From NCBI RefSeq assembly GCF_001897285.1, contig NZ_MKSM01000098.1, positions 1 to 61,658 on the forward strand: DNA of 61,658 nucleotides, written 5' to 3'. Source of the DNA: Nitrobacter sp. 62-23. GTDB taxonomy: Bacteria; Pseudomonadota; Alphaproteobacteria; Rhizobiales; Xanthobacteraceae. Below the pieces are notes generated by a model, which worked only from the letters and a program-made list of their open reading frames with translations, did no database searches and was not told the DNA's origin. Positions 8,122 through 18,771 of this stretch are shown in pieces. A program made the position numbers and the translations under genes. Positions within the stretch are counted from its first letter, which is position 1; each line of letters begins with the position of its first letter.

Positions 8122-9258
8122 TTGGGTAACAGCCCTACACTGCAGCAGATCGCGCGAGGCGATGGTCTGGCGCTCTGTGCGGCCGGCCCCTGGACGGCGC
8201 GCTTCGCGCCTGCTCTGGAGCGGATGGTTGCGGATGCGGAAAAACTGGCCGGCAGCCGGCCCGGTGTCTTCATCGACGTTTCGCAAATCTCGGGACTCGA
8301 CACGTTTGGCGCATGGCTGATCGAACGCCTGCGCCGCAATCTGACGCAAGGCGGCATCGAGGCAACGATTGCGGGGCTTTCGGTGAATTATTCAAGCCTG
8401 GTCGACGAGGTCCGCCGCGTTCCGGCCTCTGCGGCTCTGGCGGCGGCTCGCCAAAGCGCGTTGACCGGCCTGATCGAGGACGTCGGGCGCAACGTCGTCG
8501 GGTTCGGAACGACGCTGACCGGCCTCATCGCCATGCTGGGCGCGGTGTTGACGGCCTGGGGCCGGGTCGTGCGTCATCCGCGATCGTTTCGCCTGACCTC
8601 GACGGTTCATCATCTCGAACAGGTTTGCTGGCGCGCGGTTCCGATCATTGTCCTCATCACCTTCCTGATTGGCTGCATCATCTCGCAGCAGGGCATTTTT
8701 CATTTCCGCAAATTCGGCGCGGACATCTTCGTGGTCGACATGCTTGGCGTCCTGGTGCTGCGCGAGATCGGCGTGCTGCTTGTTGCGATCATGGTGGCCG
8801 GCCGCTCCGGCAGCGCCTACACCGCCGAACTCGGCTCCATGAAGATGCGCGAGGAAATCGATGCGCTGCGCACCATGGGCTTCGATCCGATCGAGGTGCT
8901 GGTTCTGCCGCGGATGCTTGCGCTGGTGATCGCGCTGCCGATCCTGGCGTTTCTCGGCGCGATCGCCGCGCTCTATGGGGGTGGCCTGGTGGCGTGGCTT
9001 TACGGGGGTGTTCAGCCCGAGGCATTTCTCATCAGGTTGCGCGATGCGATCTCGATCGATCACTTCATCGTCGGCATGATCAAGGCGCCGGTGATGGCGG
9101 CCGTGATCGGGATCGTCGCCTGTGTCGAGGGGTTCGCCGTGGAAGGCAGCGCTGAATCGCTCGGACGTCGCACCACGTCGTCGGTCGTGAAGGGGATATT
9201 CTTTGTCATCGTGATGGATGGCCTGTTTGCGATCTTCTTCGCCACGATCGGGATGTAG
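8122..9258 (+). CDS. mlaE: STAS-MlaE ABC transporter permease
   Basis: 378 residues. The start is TTG at 8122; no ATG precedes the conserved N-terminal domain. Residues ~14-95 form a STAS/MlaB-like domain (GPWTARFAPALERM, then VFIDVSQISGLDTFGAWLIERL). Residues ~120-378 are an MlaE permease with several membrane helices, including the family segment RSGSAYTAELGSMKMREEIDALRTMG. MlaE is the permease of the inner-membrane MCE complex that moves phospholipids between inner and outer membranes. In E. coli the STAS part is the separate protein MlaB; fusion is common in alphaproteobacteria. It begins an operon with mlaF (start 2 bp after the stop) and mlaD. Confidence 0.93.
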   Translation: MGNSPTLQQIARGDGLALCAAGPWTARFAPALERMVADAEKLAGSRPGVFIDVSQISGLDTFGAWLIERLRRNLTQGGIEATIAGLSVNYSSLVDEVRRVPASAALAAARQSALTGLIEDVGRNVVGFGTTLTGLIAMLGAVLTAWGRVVRHPRSFRLTSTVHHLEQVCWRAVPIIVLITFLIGCIISQQGIFHFRKFGADIFVVDMLGVLVLREIGVLLVAIMVAGRSGSAYTAELGSMKMREEIDALRTMGFDPIEVLVLPRMLALVIALPILAFLGAIAALYGGGLVAWLYGGVQPEAFLIRLRDAISIDHFIVGMIKAPVMAAVIGIVACVEGFAVEGSAESLGRRTTSSVVKGIFFVIVMDGLFAIFFATIGM

Positions 9259-9260
9259 GA

Positions 9261-10031
9261 ATGGCTGGTGAGATAGCCGATTCCGTCATCCGCGTCCGCG
9301 ACGTCTCGGTCCGGTTCGGCACCACGAAGGTCCTTGACGGCTTGAGCCTGGATGTGAAGCGCGGCGAGATCCTCGGCTTCGTCGGCCCATCGGGTGCAGG
9401 CAAGTCGGTGCTCACGCGCACGATCATCGGGCTTGTGCCGAAGATCGGCGGTTGCATCGAAGTGTTCGGGGTCGATCTGGAAACCGCTGACGTGACGGCG
9501 CGGCGGGCGGTCGAGCGCCGTTGGGGCGTGTTGTTTCAGCAGGGGGCGCTGTTTTCGTCACTGAACGTCCGTCAGAACATCCAGTTTCCGATGCGGGAAT
9601 ATCTCGATGTTTCGCAAGCCCTGCTCGACGAGATCACGATCGCCAAGCTCGGCATGGTGGGACTGGGGCCTGAGGTTGCGGGCCGCTTTCCTTCTGAGTT
9701 GTCCGGCGGGATGATCAAGCGGGTGGCGTTGGCGCGCGCGCTGGCGCTCGACCCAGAACTGGTCTTTCTTGACGAGCCGACGTCGGGCCTCGATCCGATC
9801 GGGGCGGGGGATTTTGATGATCTGGTGCGGACGCTGCAGCGAACTTTGGGGTTGACGGTTTTCATGGTAACCCATGACCTGGACAGCCTTCATACAGCTT
9901 GCGACCGCATTGCCGTTTTAGGGAACGGTAAGATCATTGCGGCAGGATCGATGGCCGATATGCTGGCCTCGCAGCATCCCTGGCTGAAAGCCTATTTTCA
10001 CGGCAAGCGCGCCCGCGCCGTCGTGGGCTGA
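9261..10031 (+). CDS. mlaF: MlaF-type ABC transporter ATP-binding protein
   Basis: 256 residues with a complete ABC ATPase set: Walker A GPSGAGKS near residue 45, Q-loop LFQQGALFSSL, signature LSGGMIKRVALARAL, Walker B LVFLDEPTSGLDP, and H-loop VTHDLDS. LSGGM rather than LSGGQ, and the FSSLNV segment, are typical of the MCE-transporter group. It powers phospholipid traffic with the permease at 8122 and the MCE protein at 10051. The start is 2 bp after the mlaE stop and the next gene begins 19 bp after this stop, so all three are probably cotranscribed. Confidence 0.95.
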   Translation: MAGEIADSVIRVRDVSVRFGTTKVLDGLSLDVKRGEILGFVGPSGAGKSVLTRTIIGLVPKIGGCIEVFGVDLETADVTARRAVERRWGVLFQQGALFSSLNVRQNIQFPMREYLDVSQALLDEITIAKLGMVGLGPEVAGRFPSELSGGMIKRVALARALALDPELVFLDEPTSGLDPIGAGDFDDLVRTLQRTLGLTVFMVTHDLDSLHTACDRIAVLGNGKIIAAGSMADMLASQHPWLKAYFHGKRARAVVG

Positions 10032-10050
10032 GCGGTACCGGAGCGGATTG

Positions 10051-10947
10051 ATGGAAACGCGGGCGAACTTCGTCCTGATCGGGTCGTTCACGCTTGCAGT
10101 GATCGCGGCCGCGTTTGGTTTCGTTCTCTGGTTTCAGAGTCTCCACACCACCAAGGCGCGCAGCGCGCTTCGTATCGTGTTCGAGGGCTCGGCTTCGGGC
10201 CTGCGCAACGGCGGCAGCGTGAATTTCAACGGCATTCGCGTTGGCGAGGTGGTGTCGGTCAAGCTCGACGACCCTCGCCGCGTCGTTGCGCTTACGATGG
10301 TCGAAAACGCTGCTCCGATCCGGAAGGACACCCGGGTCGGGCTCGAATTCCAGGGACTGACCGGCGTTGCTGCGATTTCACTCAGGGGCGGCGAGGTTGC
10401 GGCACCGCCCGTGCCACTCGATCAGGATGGCGTTCCGGTCTTGACCGCCGACCCGGCCGGCTTGCAGGACGTGACCGAGTCGATCCGCGCGACCTTGCAA
10501 AACGTCAATCGTGTTGTCGCGGAAAACCAGACGGCGATGAAGAACACGTTGCAGAACGTCGAGACCTTCACCGCCTCACTCGCTCACAACGCAGGGAAAA
10601 TCGGCGACCTGGTGCAAAAAATCAACGACGTCATGAGCAAGGCCGACAGCGTCATGACCAAAACCGATGACCTGATGCTCGGCCTCAACGCCATCGCCGG
10701 CGGCAAGGGGGGCGGCGAATTGCTTCCGGCGGTGAAGTCGATTCGCGAGCTTGCCGACGACTTCAACAAGCGATCCGGCGCGCTGATGGCTGACGGCCGC
10801 CGCACCCTTGGCGACATCAGCCGCGCCGTCAACAATCTGGATCGCAATCCCACTCGCCTGCTGTTTGGCCCGAATGCCGCCAGCAATGCGGCCAGCGGCA
10901 GCCCGCCGGCTTCGTCGTCGGCGGCCCGCCCTCCGAGGCGGCCGTAA
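10051..10947 (+). CDS. mlaD: MCE family substrate-binding protein MlaD
   Basis: 298 residues from ATG at 10051. One N-terminal membrane anchor (FVLIGSFTLAVIAAAFGFVLWF) is followed by an MCE domain, residues ~40-120: FEGSASGLRNGGSVNFNGIRVGEV, then LEFQGLTGVAAISL. A long helical region (~150-270) and a Pro/Ala/Ser-rich tail complete it. MlaD hexamers sit in the periplasm on the MlaEF complex and carry lipid through a central pore. The PqiC/MlaA-like lipoprotein often found next to this set is not here: the next gene is on the other strand. A dispersed hairpin repeat (10961-11007) follows the stop and could act as terminator. Confidence 0.92.
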   Translation: METRANFVLIGSFTLAVIAAAFGFVLWFQSLHTTKARSALRIVFEGSASGLRNGGSVNFNGIRVGEVVSVKLDDPRRVVALTMVENAAPIRKDTRVGLEFQGLTGVAAISLRGGEVAAPPVPLDQDGVPVLTADPAGLQDVTESIRATLQNVNRVVAENQTAMKNTLQNVETFTASLAHNAGKIGDLVQKINDVMSKADSVMTKTDDLMLGLNAIAGGKGGGELLPAVKSIRELADDFNKRSGALMADGRRTLGDISRAVNNLDRNPTRLLFGPNAASNAASGSPPASSSAARPPRRP

Positions 10948-10960
10948 GGGCTGCCCAGAG

Positions 10961-11007
10961 CGTTTTCGAGCGAAGTGGAATCCGGTACGCTCGAAACGCT
11001 ATAGCGC
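10961..11007. repeat. Dispersed palindromic repeat, copy A
   Basis: GCGTTTTCGAGCG and the near-complement CGCTCGAAACGC form a hairpin. It contains the family core TTTTCGAGCGAAGTGGA...CCGGT shared with copies near 18645, 29165, 43302 and 50261. It lies between the convergent mlaD and the giant repeat protein. Confidence 0.7.
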
Positions 11008-11065
11008 ACGATCCTTGGACCGCCGGCCCGCCGCCGCACCGCTTCGTAACCGTAAAGCGGAGCCG

Positions 11066-14000
11066 CTATCCGAGCCGTCCCGCCGCATGGGCGAGCAGGG
11101 TATAGACCAGCCCGGTCTCCGACATCAGATGGTCGCGTATCAATGCGGGCTCGCGCTCGTCGCGCGCGACCTCGTCCAGAAGGCGCTCGAATTCGGCGAT
11201 GTAGCGATCCGCCGTGTGCTTGAACGTGCGGTCGGTCCGGTATTTGCGGGCGACCTCGTCAAAGGCCTTTTGGCCTGCGGGCGTATAGAGACGCTTGGTG
11301 AAAGCCTTGCGCTCGCCGCGCTGGTAGCGATCCCACATCTCTCCGGCAAGATCGCTATCCATCAGGCGGCCGATATCGAGCGACAACGAGTCCAGCGGGT
11401 TCGCCGCCGCTTGTTGCGCAGCGCGTCCGCGCGGGTCGTTGCCGGCGGTATCGGCGCGATTCAGCAGATCGGACAGCCAGTCGTCGTCTCCGTGGCCGGC
11501 GTTCGCCGGGCTGGCCGGAAGGGGGTCCGTGCGACGGGGTGACGGAGTACCGAGATCGGGCGGCGGCAGGTTCGACGCGCTGCCGCTGTCACGCGTGCGG
11601 GGCGCAGGGCGCGCCGTCGTCGCGCCGCGGCTGCCGGCCGTCGCGGCTACCGGTTCTTCCTCTCGCTGCGAAGCCGATCGCCCGTTGCCGACCACGTCGA
11701 ACCCGTGACCATGGCGTGCGACGATCCGGTTGAGTTCGGCAAGCGCTTCGATCTGATCGACGATCACCTTGCGAATCTGGGATGTGCTCTCGGCTGCTTC
11801 CTTCGGCATCTCAAGCACGCCGCGACGAAGGTCGTTGCGCGTTGCTTCCAGCTCCGTGTGCATCTCCGCGGTCATCTGCTTCATGTCCTGAATCAGGGCC
11901 GCGAACTTGTCGGCGGACCGCCGGAACATCGCGTTGGCTTCCTCGGTCGCCCGCTGGCAGATCTCGCTCATGGATTCGGATGTCAGGCGGCGCTCTTCCT
12001 CGGCTGTCGCGCGAACGGCCTCAAACTGACGGCTGATCGCAGCCGATCCGACGCCGGAGGTCTCGGCCACCACCCGTGCGATATCGCGTGCGCGCTCTTC
12101 GGCGGCGGCAAGCGACTCGTCAAGCAGGCTCGTAAACCGCGTCAGCCGCTGATCGAAATCGGTCGTCCGCGAGTCAATTGTCGCCACGAGCGATTCGAGC
12201 ACGGATTTGCGTTCTTCGACCGACAATGCGGCGCTTCGGTTGCTCTGCTCGACCCGCGCGGCAGCTTCGACCAGAATGTTTCCGTGGGTCTCGAACTGGC
12301 TGGACAGCGAGCCCAGGTCGTCAAGAGCGTGGGAAGCCTTGGCGTTGAACACCGCCAGTTGCTCCTCCAGCGTCTGCGTCGCAAGGCCGTTTTGCGAGGT
12401 CACGTCCTTCATGGTCGATACGAAGTCGGCGACGCGCGTGACGAGCGCGCGTTCCAGCGAATTGAGATTTTCGTGCGCGCCGGTAAGGACTTCCTGAAGA
12501 AGGATGTTGCCCTCGCGCAGCCGCTCGAACAACGCGACCGTATCGGTGCGCAGTATCTTTCCGGTTTCCTGCATATCGGTGACGGCCGTGATGGATGCCT
12601 GCCGCGACTGCTCGATAGCGGAGCGCGACGCCTGCTCGAGATCCTTCATCGACTTGGTGATCGCGCCGGTCGCCAGCTCGCCTGCGTTGGTGATGGTGCG
12701 GACGACTTCGGAGCCGTTCGCAATGATCGACTGCGACAATGTCTGGCCCTTGACCTCGATCGACTTGAGAGCGTCGGCGGTGACCCGATCGATATCGGAG
12801 TTGAGTTGATCGGCCTTGCCGCCGAGAGCTTCGACCAGCGCTCCCCGCTTGCTGTCGATGATCTCCGAAAGACGATCCGTCTGCTGCTGGACATAGTTGA
12901 CGATTTCGTCGGTTTTATCCGTGATCGCCGTGCCGAAGCTGCCGCTGGCGGCGAAAATCAGGCGCTCGGCATCGGCCGATACCGACTTGACCTTGTCGCT
13001 GACTTCATTCGACGCGGAGACGAGGGAGGTCTGCGCGTTCTGCGCGCTTGCCTGGATGATCTCCGTGGTATTCGCCGCGGCTGCGTGGAGGGTACGTTCG
13101 ATGTCCAGAGAGATCGCCTTGATCTGGCTGGCGGAATCGGCGGAGCTCGTGGTGAGCGTGCTCTGGGCCTCACGCGCGCTGCCGAGGATCGTGGCGGCGG
13201 TGTTGGCGCCCGCCGCCGTCAACGTCCGCTCGACGTCGCCAGCTAGCGACTTGACGTGACTTGCGGCATCGGTGGAGGCGGTGGTGAGCGTGTTCTGGGC
13301 CTCGCGCGCGCTGCTCAGGATGGTTGCGGCGGAGTCGGTGCTCGCCGTCGTCAACATCCGCTCGATCTCGCCCGCCAGCGATTTGACCTGGCTTGCGGCA
13401 TCGGTGGAGGCGGTGGTGAGCGTGCTCTGGGCCTCGCGCGCGCTGTTGAGGATGGCGGCGGCGGAGTCGGCGCTTACCGTCGTCAACGTCTGCTCGACCT
13501 CGCTCGCCAGCGACTTGACGTGGCTTGTGGCATCGGCGGAGGCGGCGGAGAGTGTGCTCTGCGCTTCGCGCGCGCTGCCGAGAATGGCGGCGGCCGTGTT
13601 GGTACCCACCGCCGTCATGGTCCGCTCGATGTCGCTCGCGAGCGATTTGACATGCGTCGCGGCGTCCGAGGACGCTTCGACCAGCGTGGTCTGCGCCGCG
13701 CGTGCGCCGGCGAGAACTGAATCCACGGTGCCGGTGCCGGCGGTGGACAGCATCTGCTCGATCTCCGCCGACAGGGATTTGACCTGGGTCGCTGTCTCGG
13801 CGGATGAGTTGATCAGCGTCATCTGCGCGCCGCGGGCGCTGTGGAGGATGGCGTCGGCGGCGGCGGTTCCGGCGGAGGTCAGCGCGCGCTCCACCTCGGT
13901 CGAGGTCAATTGCAGTTGGGCGCCCACCTCGGTCGAAACCGAAAGCAGGGACTGCTGGGCGGCGCGCGCGCCGGTCTGAATGGTTTCGCTGGTATTGACC

Positions 14001-16318
14001 ACCAGATTGGTCAGCGAGCGCTCCGCGTCGTCGACATGAGACTTGATGCCATGCGACAGCTCCTCGGCCCGCGTCAGCAGAACCTCGCTGGCCTGCCGTC
14101 CGCTCGTCTCAAAGCGACCGGCCACGGCTTCGATCCGCGATCCGAGCAGGTCCTCGAACTGGGCGACGCGTGTTTCGATCGTGGTCGCGACAAAGCCGAC
14201 ACGCTCGTCGAGGCCATGATGGATTTGCTGGAATCTCGCCACGATCGTATCCGCGAGCAATTCGCTGCGATCGTCGATGGTTTTGGTCACTTCCGAGATG
14301 CGATCCTCGAGCGCTACGACGGCCTGCGTTGCGCCGTCGTTCAACGATGCTGCGAAGTGGACGAGGCGGCTTTCGATCGAGTCGATCGCGTGGGCGGTGC
14401 CATCGGACAGCGAGGAGGTCAGCGTGCCGAGCCGGCTGTCGATCGTTTCCGTGACCGATCTTGCGCGCGAGTCGAGTGTTTGCTCGAGCATCGCCATGCG
14501 GCCGCTGACGGATTCGTCGAACGAGCTGATTTTGGCATCGAACGAAGCGTCGAGGCTGGTGACGCGCGACTGGAGCGCGGTTTCGAACTGCGCCAGACGC
14601 TGATCCAGCACGGCGCTGATCTCGCCTCCGCTGGACGTCAGGCGCGAATCGAAGGTCTCGACATAGGCCTTCATGCTCCGGGTGATATCCTCGGTGCGCT
14701 GGCCCAGCCGATCGACGATCTCGCCGCCGAACGTTTTCACCGTGCGGTCGAATTCCGAGATGTGGCGGGTAATGAGCGCGCCGAGCGTGCCGCTGTCGCG
14801 TGCGAACTTCTCCGCGAGTTCAGCGCCCTGGTCTTTCATGAGCTGGTCGAACGCGCTCATCTGGAGGCTGAGCGTATCGTGCGCGGTTTCGGTCTGGGTG
14901 GCGACCTTGGCCACCAGCGTATTGACCGTGACGTCGAGGGCTTCGCCCGCCTTGTCGCCGCATGACAGAATCCGCGTCGCCAGCCGATTGCCGGCCTCGT
15001 CGATCTTGCCGGCGAGGTCGACGCCGCGTAGCTCAAGCTCCACCAGCAGGGAGTCGCTGGAACTCTTCAGCGAGTCATGAACCTGTTCGGTGCGGTCGGA
15101 AATTCCTTCGACAATGGACGCCGACTTTTGCTCGAAGTCGTTTGTGATCCGGTCGACCCGTTCAGTGAGCATCTCCTGGACGCGGTCGGCGAGATCGGAG
15201 AACTCGTCGTGGACGTGCCCGGTCTTGAAGTTGAGGCTGCTGGTCAGGCGCTCGCTCGCGTCGAGTACCGCGCGCGCTGTCTCGGCGCTGGCTTCCTCAA
15301 GCCGATCGAGCAGGTCGCCGCCGCGTTCGCCGAGGGCGAGGATCATATTGTCGCCGGCATTGCTGAGCGCCGTCGTGATGTGCTCGCCGCGCTCTTCCAG
15401 CGCACCGGTAATGCCTTTTGCAACCTCGTCGACGCGTGCGGCGATGGCATCGCTGATCAGTGCGATATCGTGTCGCAGGTCGATCTGGACCCCCGAAATG
15501 GCGCTGCGGACCTGCTCGGCCTGGCCGACGAGATTGTCGCGCTGGAGCGCGATATCCTGAAGCAATGCGCGAATCCGCACTTCGTTGTCGGAATAGGCGC
15601 GTTCCAGTGCGGCGACCTCGTTGGCGACCAGGGCTTCCAGTTCGCCGGCGCGCGCAATGGCGCGCTCGACGCCGTCGCCCATCGCGGCGACTTCGCGCCG
15701 GATCGCCTGTCCAACCGTCACCACCGAGTCGCTGGCGAGGCCCTCCGGCTCGGAGAACCGGATGGCCACCTGCGCCATTGACTGCGCGATCATGCGGAGT
15801 TCCTGACCGCGCCAGGCCAGGCTTGCTAAAAAGTAGAACAGCAGCACGGGAGCAAAAAACAGGGCGATCAGGCCGGCGAGGGCGAGCATGCCGCCGCTGC
15901 CCTGGCCCATCGCGGCCTGCAGCGAAGGCAGGAAGCTGATGGTCAGAAAGCCGGCGCCGAGAATCCAGATGCCCGCGAAAAGCGAGGCGAGCGTATAGAT
16001 ATTGCGGGCGGGGCGGCCCTGCTGGATCGCCTGGAGAATCTGTCCGATCGTTTCGCGGTCGTCGTTGGCGGGCCGCCGCGTGAAGAGTGGTGCCTCGTCT
16101 TCGGCAGCGCCGAATTCAGAGGCGCCGAACGGCGGCCGGTCCGTGGTGGCGCGGGGGTCAAATCCGTCCTCACCGTGGATCGCGGGGGCGAAGGGGCTGA
16201 GGTCGGTGCGGGTCTGGTCCGGATTGCCCGCTGACGCCTCACCGACGTTCAGCGCCTCCTGAATGGCAGAAAGAGCGACCTCCGTTGGATCTTTGATCTT
16301 CTTGGGATTGTTCGCCAT
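11066..16318 (-). CDS. Giant membrane-anchored apolipoprotein-like repeat protein (growth pole ring type)
   Basis: 1750 residues from ATG at 16318 (MANNPKKIKDPTEVAL); the frame extends further upstream without support. About 120 residues of cytoplasmic head are followed by two membrane helices (IYTLASLFAGIWILGAGFL and MLALAGLIALFFAPVLLFYF). Then come some 1300 residues of continuous amphipathic helix with repeated signatures such as DSRLGTLTSSL and AREAQSTLTTAS. The region coded by ~12961-13884 holds seven copies of a 44-residue repeat. The C-terminal ~110 residues are globular and conserved-looking (RYQRGERKAFTKRLYTPAGQKAFDEV). Size, the two N-terminal membrane helices and apolipoprotein-like helices match the Rhizobiales growth-pole-ring protein GPR of Agrobacterium/RgsE of Sinorhizobium, needed for polar growth. 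Assignment is by architecture, not alignment. Confidence 0.85.
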   Translation of the reverse strand: MANNPKKIKDPTEVALSAIQEALNVGEASAGNPDQTRTDLSPFAPAIHGEDGFDPRATTDRPPFGASEFGAAEDEAPLFTRRPANDDRETIGQILQAIQQGRPARNIYTLASLFAGIWILGAGFLTISFLPSLQAAMGQGSGGMLALAGLIALFFAPVLLFYFLASLAWRGQELRMIAQSMAQVAIRFSEPEGLASDSVVTVGQAIRREVAAMGDGVERAIARAGELEALVANEVAALERAYSDNEVRIRALLQDIALQRDNLVGQAEQVRSAISGVQIDLRHDIALISDAIAARVDEVAKGITGALEERGEHITTALSNAGDNMILALGERGGDLLDRLEEASAETARAVLDASERLTSSLNFKTGHVHDEFSDLADRVQEMLTERVDRITNDFEQKSASIVEGISDRTEQVHDSLKSSSDSLLVELELRGVDLAGKIDEAGNRLATRILSCGDKAGEALDVTVNTLVAKVATQTETAHDTLSLQMSAFDQLMKDQGAELAEKFARDSGTLGALITRHISEFDRTVKTFGGEIVDRLGQRTEDITRSMKAYVETFDSRLTSSGGEISAVLDQRLAQFETALQSRVTSLDASFDAKISSFDESVSGRMAMLEQTLDSRARSVTETIDSRLGTLTSSLSDGTAHAIDSIESRLVHFAASLNDGATQAVVALEDRISEVTKTIDDRSELLADTIVARFQQIHHGLDERVGFVATTIETRVAQFEDLLGSRIEAVAGRFETSGRQASEVLLTRAEELSHGIKSHVDDAERSLTNLVVNTSETIQTGARAAQQSLLSVSTEVGAQLQLTSTEVERALTSAGTAAADAILHSARGAQMTLINSSAETATQVKSLSAEIEQMLSTAGTGTVDSVLAGARAAQTTLVEASSDAATHVKSLASDIERTMTAVGTNTAAAILGSAREAQSTLSAASADATSHVKSLASEVEQTLTTVSADSAAAILNSAREAQSTLTTASTDAASQVKSLAGEIERMLTTASTDSAATILSSAREAQNTLTTASTDAASHVKSLAGDVERTLTAAGANTAATILGSAREAQSTLTTSSADSASQIKAISLDIERTLHAAAANTTEIIQASAQNAQTSLVSASNEVSDKVKSVSADAERLIFAASGSFGTAITDKTDEIVNYVQQQTDRLSEIIDSKRGALVEALGGKADQLNSDIDRVTADALKSIEVKGQTLSQSIIANGSEVVRTITNAGELATGAITKSMKDLEQASRSAIEQSRQASITAVTDMQETGKILRTDTVALFERLREGNILLQEVLTGAHENLNSLERALVTRVADFVSTMKDVTSQNGLATQTLEEQLAVFNAKASHALDDLGSLSSQFETHGNILVEAAARVEQSNRSAALSVEERKSVLESLVATIDSRTTDFDQRLTRFTSLLDESLAAAEERARDIARVVAETSGVGSAAISRQFEAVRATAEEERRLTSESMSEICQRATEEANAMFRRSADKFAALIQDMKQMTAEMHTELEATRNDLRRGVLEMPKEAAESTSQIRKVIVDQIEALAELNRIVARHGHGFDVVGNGRSASQREEEPVAATAGSRGATTARPAPRTRDSGSASNLPPPDLGTPSPRRTDPLPASPANAGHGDDDWLSDLLNRADTAGNDPRGRAAQQAAANPLDSLSLDIGRLMDSDLAGEMWDRYQRGERKAFTKRLYTPAGQKAFDEVARKYRTDRTFKHTADRYIAEFERLLDEVARDEREPALIRDHLMSETGLVYTLLAHAAGRLG
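12961..13884 (-). repeat. Seven tandem 132-bp coding repeats (44 residues each)
   Basis: Units read LT.A...(A)ATILGSAREAQSTL..AS.DAASHVKSLA.EIER. The length 44 equals four 11-residue turns, as in apolipoprotein-type amphipathic helices. Neighbouring units, for example at ~13270 and ~13402, are very similar at the DNA level, so copy number may vary between strains. Confidence 0.8.
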
Positions 16319-16702
16319 GTCAGTCCACGCCCTCGTGTTTAGCAACCCGCAAGTTCGCGTCGCGCTGCAAGTCCGGTCGCCGACGCCGAGCCCCAAGCCG
16401 GTTTTCCGGACGCGGCCGCCGCCATCGCCCGTCTTGTCGGTCACTTCCCTCCAACATCCTATTGGCTTGGCGTCTCGAATGAAATGGGAGTGATTAATAC
16501 AATTTTAATCATTCTTAATCATCGTTAACGGCGGGCTGCGAACCGCTTCGAACTCCGAAATAATTGATGGCAGGTCGGATTTCGCCGGAGTCTCGCCGAC
16601 CCCCGCGATCCGTACGCGAAACGTTCCGTTAACCAGTACCGTGATTGGCTGGGCGGCAGGCCGCGCGGCAGCTTATTCTGACAGCGGCCCCGGATTGCAG
16701 CA
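16319..16702. promoter_or_regulatory. Divergent intergenic region with AT-rich core
   Basis: 384 bp between the divergent giant repeat protein and the Hpt gene. The part next to the giant gene is GC-rich. At ~16479-16530 there is an AT-rich island with TTAATCATTCTTAATCATCGTTAAC, i.e. three TTAA tetramers spaced by six bases. This resembles CtrA sites, whose usual spacing is seven, so only a weak claim is made. Promoters for both genes probably lie here. Confidence 0.4.
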
Positions 16703-17080
16703 ATGCCGTATTTTCTTGAGCAGGTTGCCTGGATGCCGTCGCCGCCACTGGTTCCTGACGATGGCCCGATCGATTTCGACCATCTCCGCCGCATGACGCT
16801 TGGCGATAGCGGTCTGGAGCGCGAGGTTTTGGCCATGTTCGCAGGCCAGGCAGCGTCGCTCGCCGCCGCCCTGGCGCAAACCCCGGCGGACTCCGTGGCC
16901 CTTGCGCACAAGCTGAAGGGCTCGGCGCGGGCGATCGGCGCGGTTCACGTCGCGGCCGCGGCCGCCGATCTGGAGACTGCTTTGCGCAACGGCGCCGATA
17001 CGCAGGAGCCACGGGCGGCGCTGGATCATGCCATCAGCCGGGCCCGCGAAGCGATCGACACGATCCTGCGCCGCTCCTGA
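16703..17080 (+). CDS. Hpt domain phosphotransfer protein
   Basis: 125 residues from ATG at 16703; ATG at 16733 (MPSPPLVPDDG), with a better GAGCAGG site, may be the true start (115 residues). It is a single histidine phosphotransfer domain. FDHLRRMTLGDSGLEREVLAMF starts the helical bundle and ALAHKLKGSARAIGA contains the phospho-accepting histidine. Hpt proteins pass phosphate between hybrid kinases and response regulators. No kinase or regulator is adjacent. It is too short to include the essential partner sequence needed to name it ChpT, which is larger and has a pseudo-ATPase domain. Confidence 0.87.
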   Translation: MPYFLEQVAWMPSPPLVPDDGPIDFDHLRRMTLGDSGLEREVLAMFAGQAASLAAALAQTPADSVALAHKLKGSARAIGAVHVAAAAADLETALRNGADTQEPRAALDHAISRAREAIDTILRRS

Positions 17081-17106
17081 GGCCGCCGGCGATCCCTGAC
17101 GAATAG

Positions 17107-17526
<420 letters not shown>

Positions 17527-17586
17527 ACACCTCTCACCAGCAGACAACCGCCGCCGGCATCGTCTGGCGCGGTCTGAAATATTTGA

Positions 17587-18633
<1,047 letters not shown>

Positions 18634-18644
18634 GGCCCCTGCAG

Positions 18645-18743
18645 CGTTTTCGAGCGAAGTGGATACCGGTTCGCGTGAGGAAAACGCGTCAAATCAAAAA
18701 CATAGAGCTCCGCTTCTGATTCTGTCAGAAGCAGAAAGACTCT
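18645..18743. repeat. Dispersed palindromic repeat, copy B
   Basis: Nearly full-length copy. TTTTCGAGCGAAGTGGATACCGG is followed by AAAACGCGTCAAATCAAAA and a hairpin GCTTCTGA/TCAGAAGC at ~18712-18732. It lies between the convergent FNR and SGNH hydrolase genes and matches copy E (50261-50357) over most of its length. Confidence 0.8.
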
Positions 18744-18771
18744 CGGGAATTCCTGAATGCTCAGATGACCG

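Noticed and set aside
11705-13246. 513-codon plus-strand frame opposite the giant repeat protein
   Set aside because: It mirrors the coiled-coil coding strand; the Gly/Arg repeats follow directly from the 132-bp units.
16479-16530. Firm CtrA site upstream of the giant repeat protein
   Set aside because: TTAA tetramers are spaced by six bases rather than seven, so it is kept only as a weak possibility.
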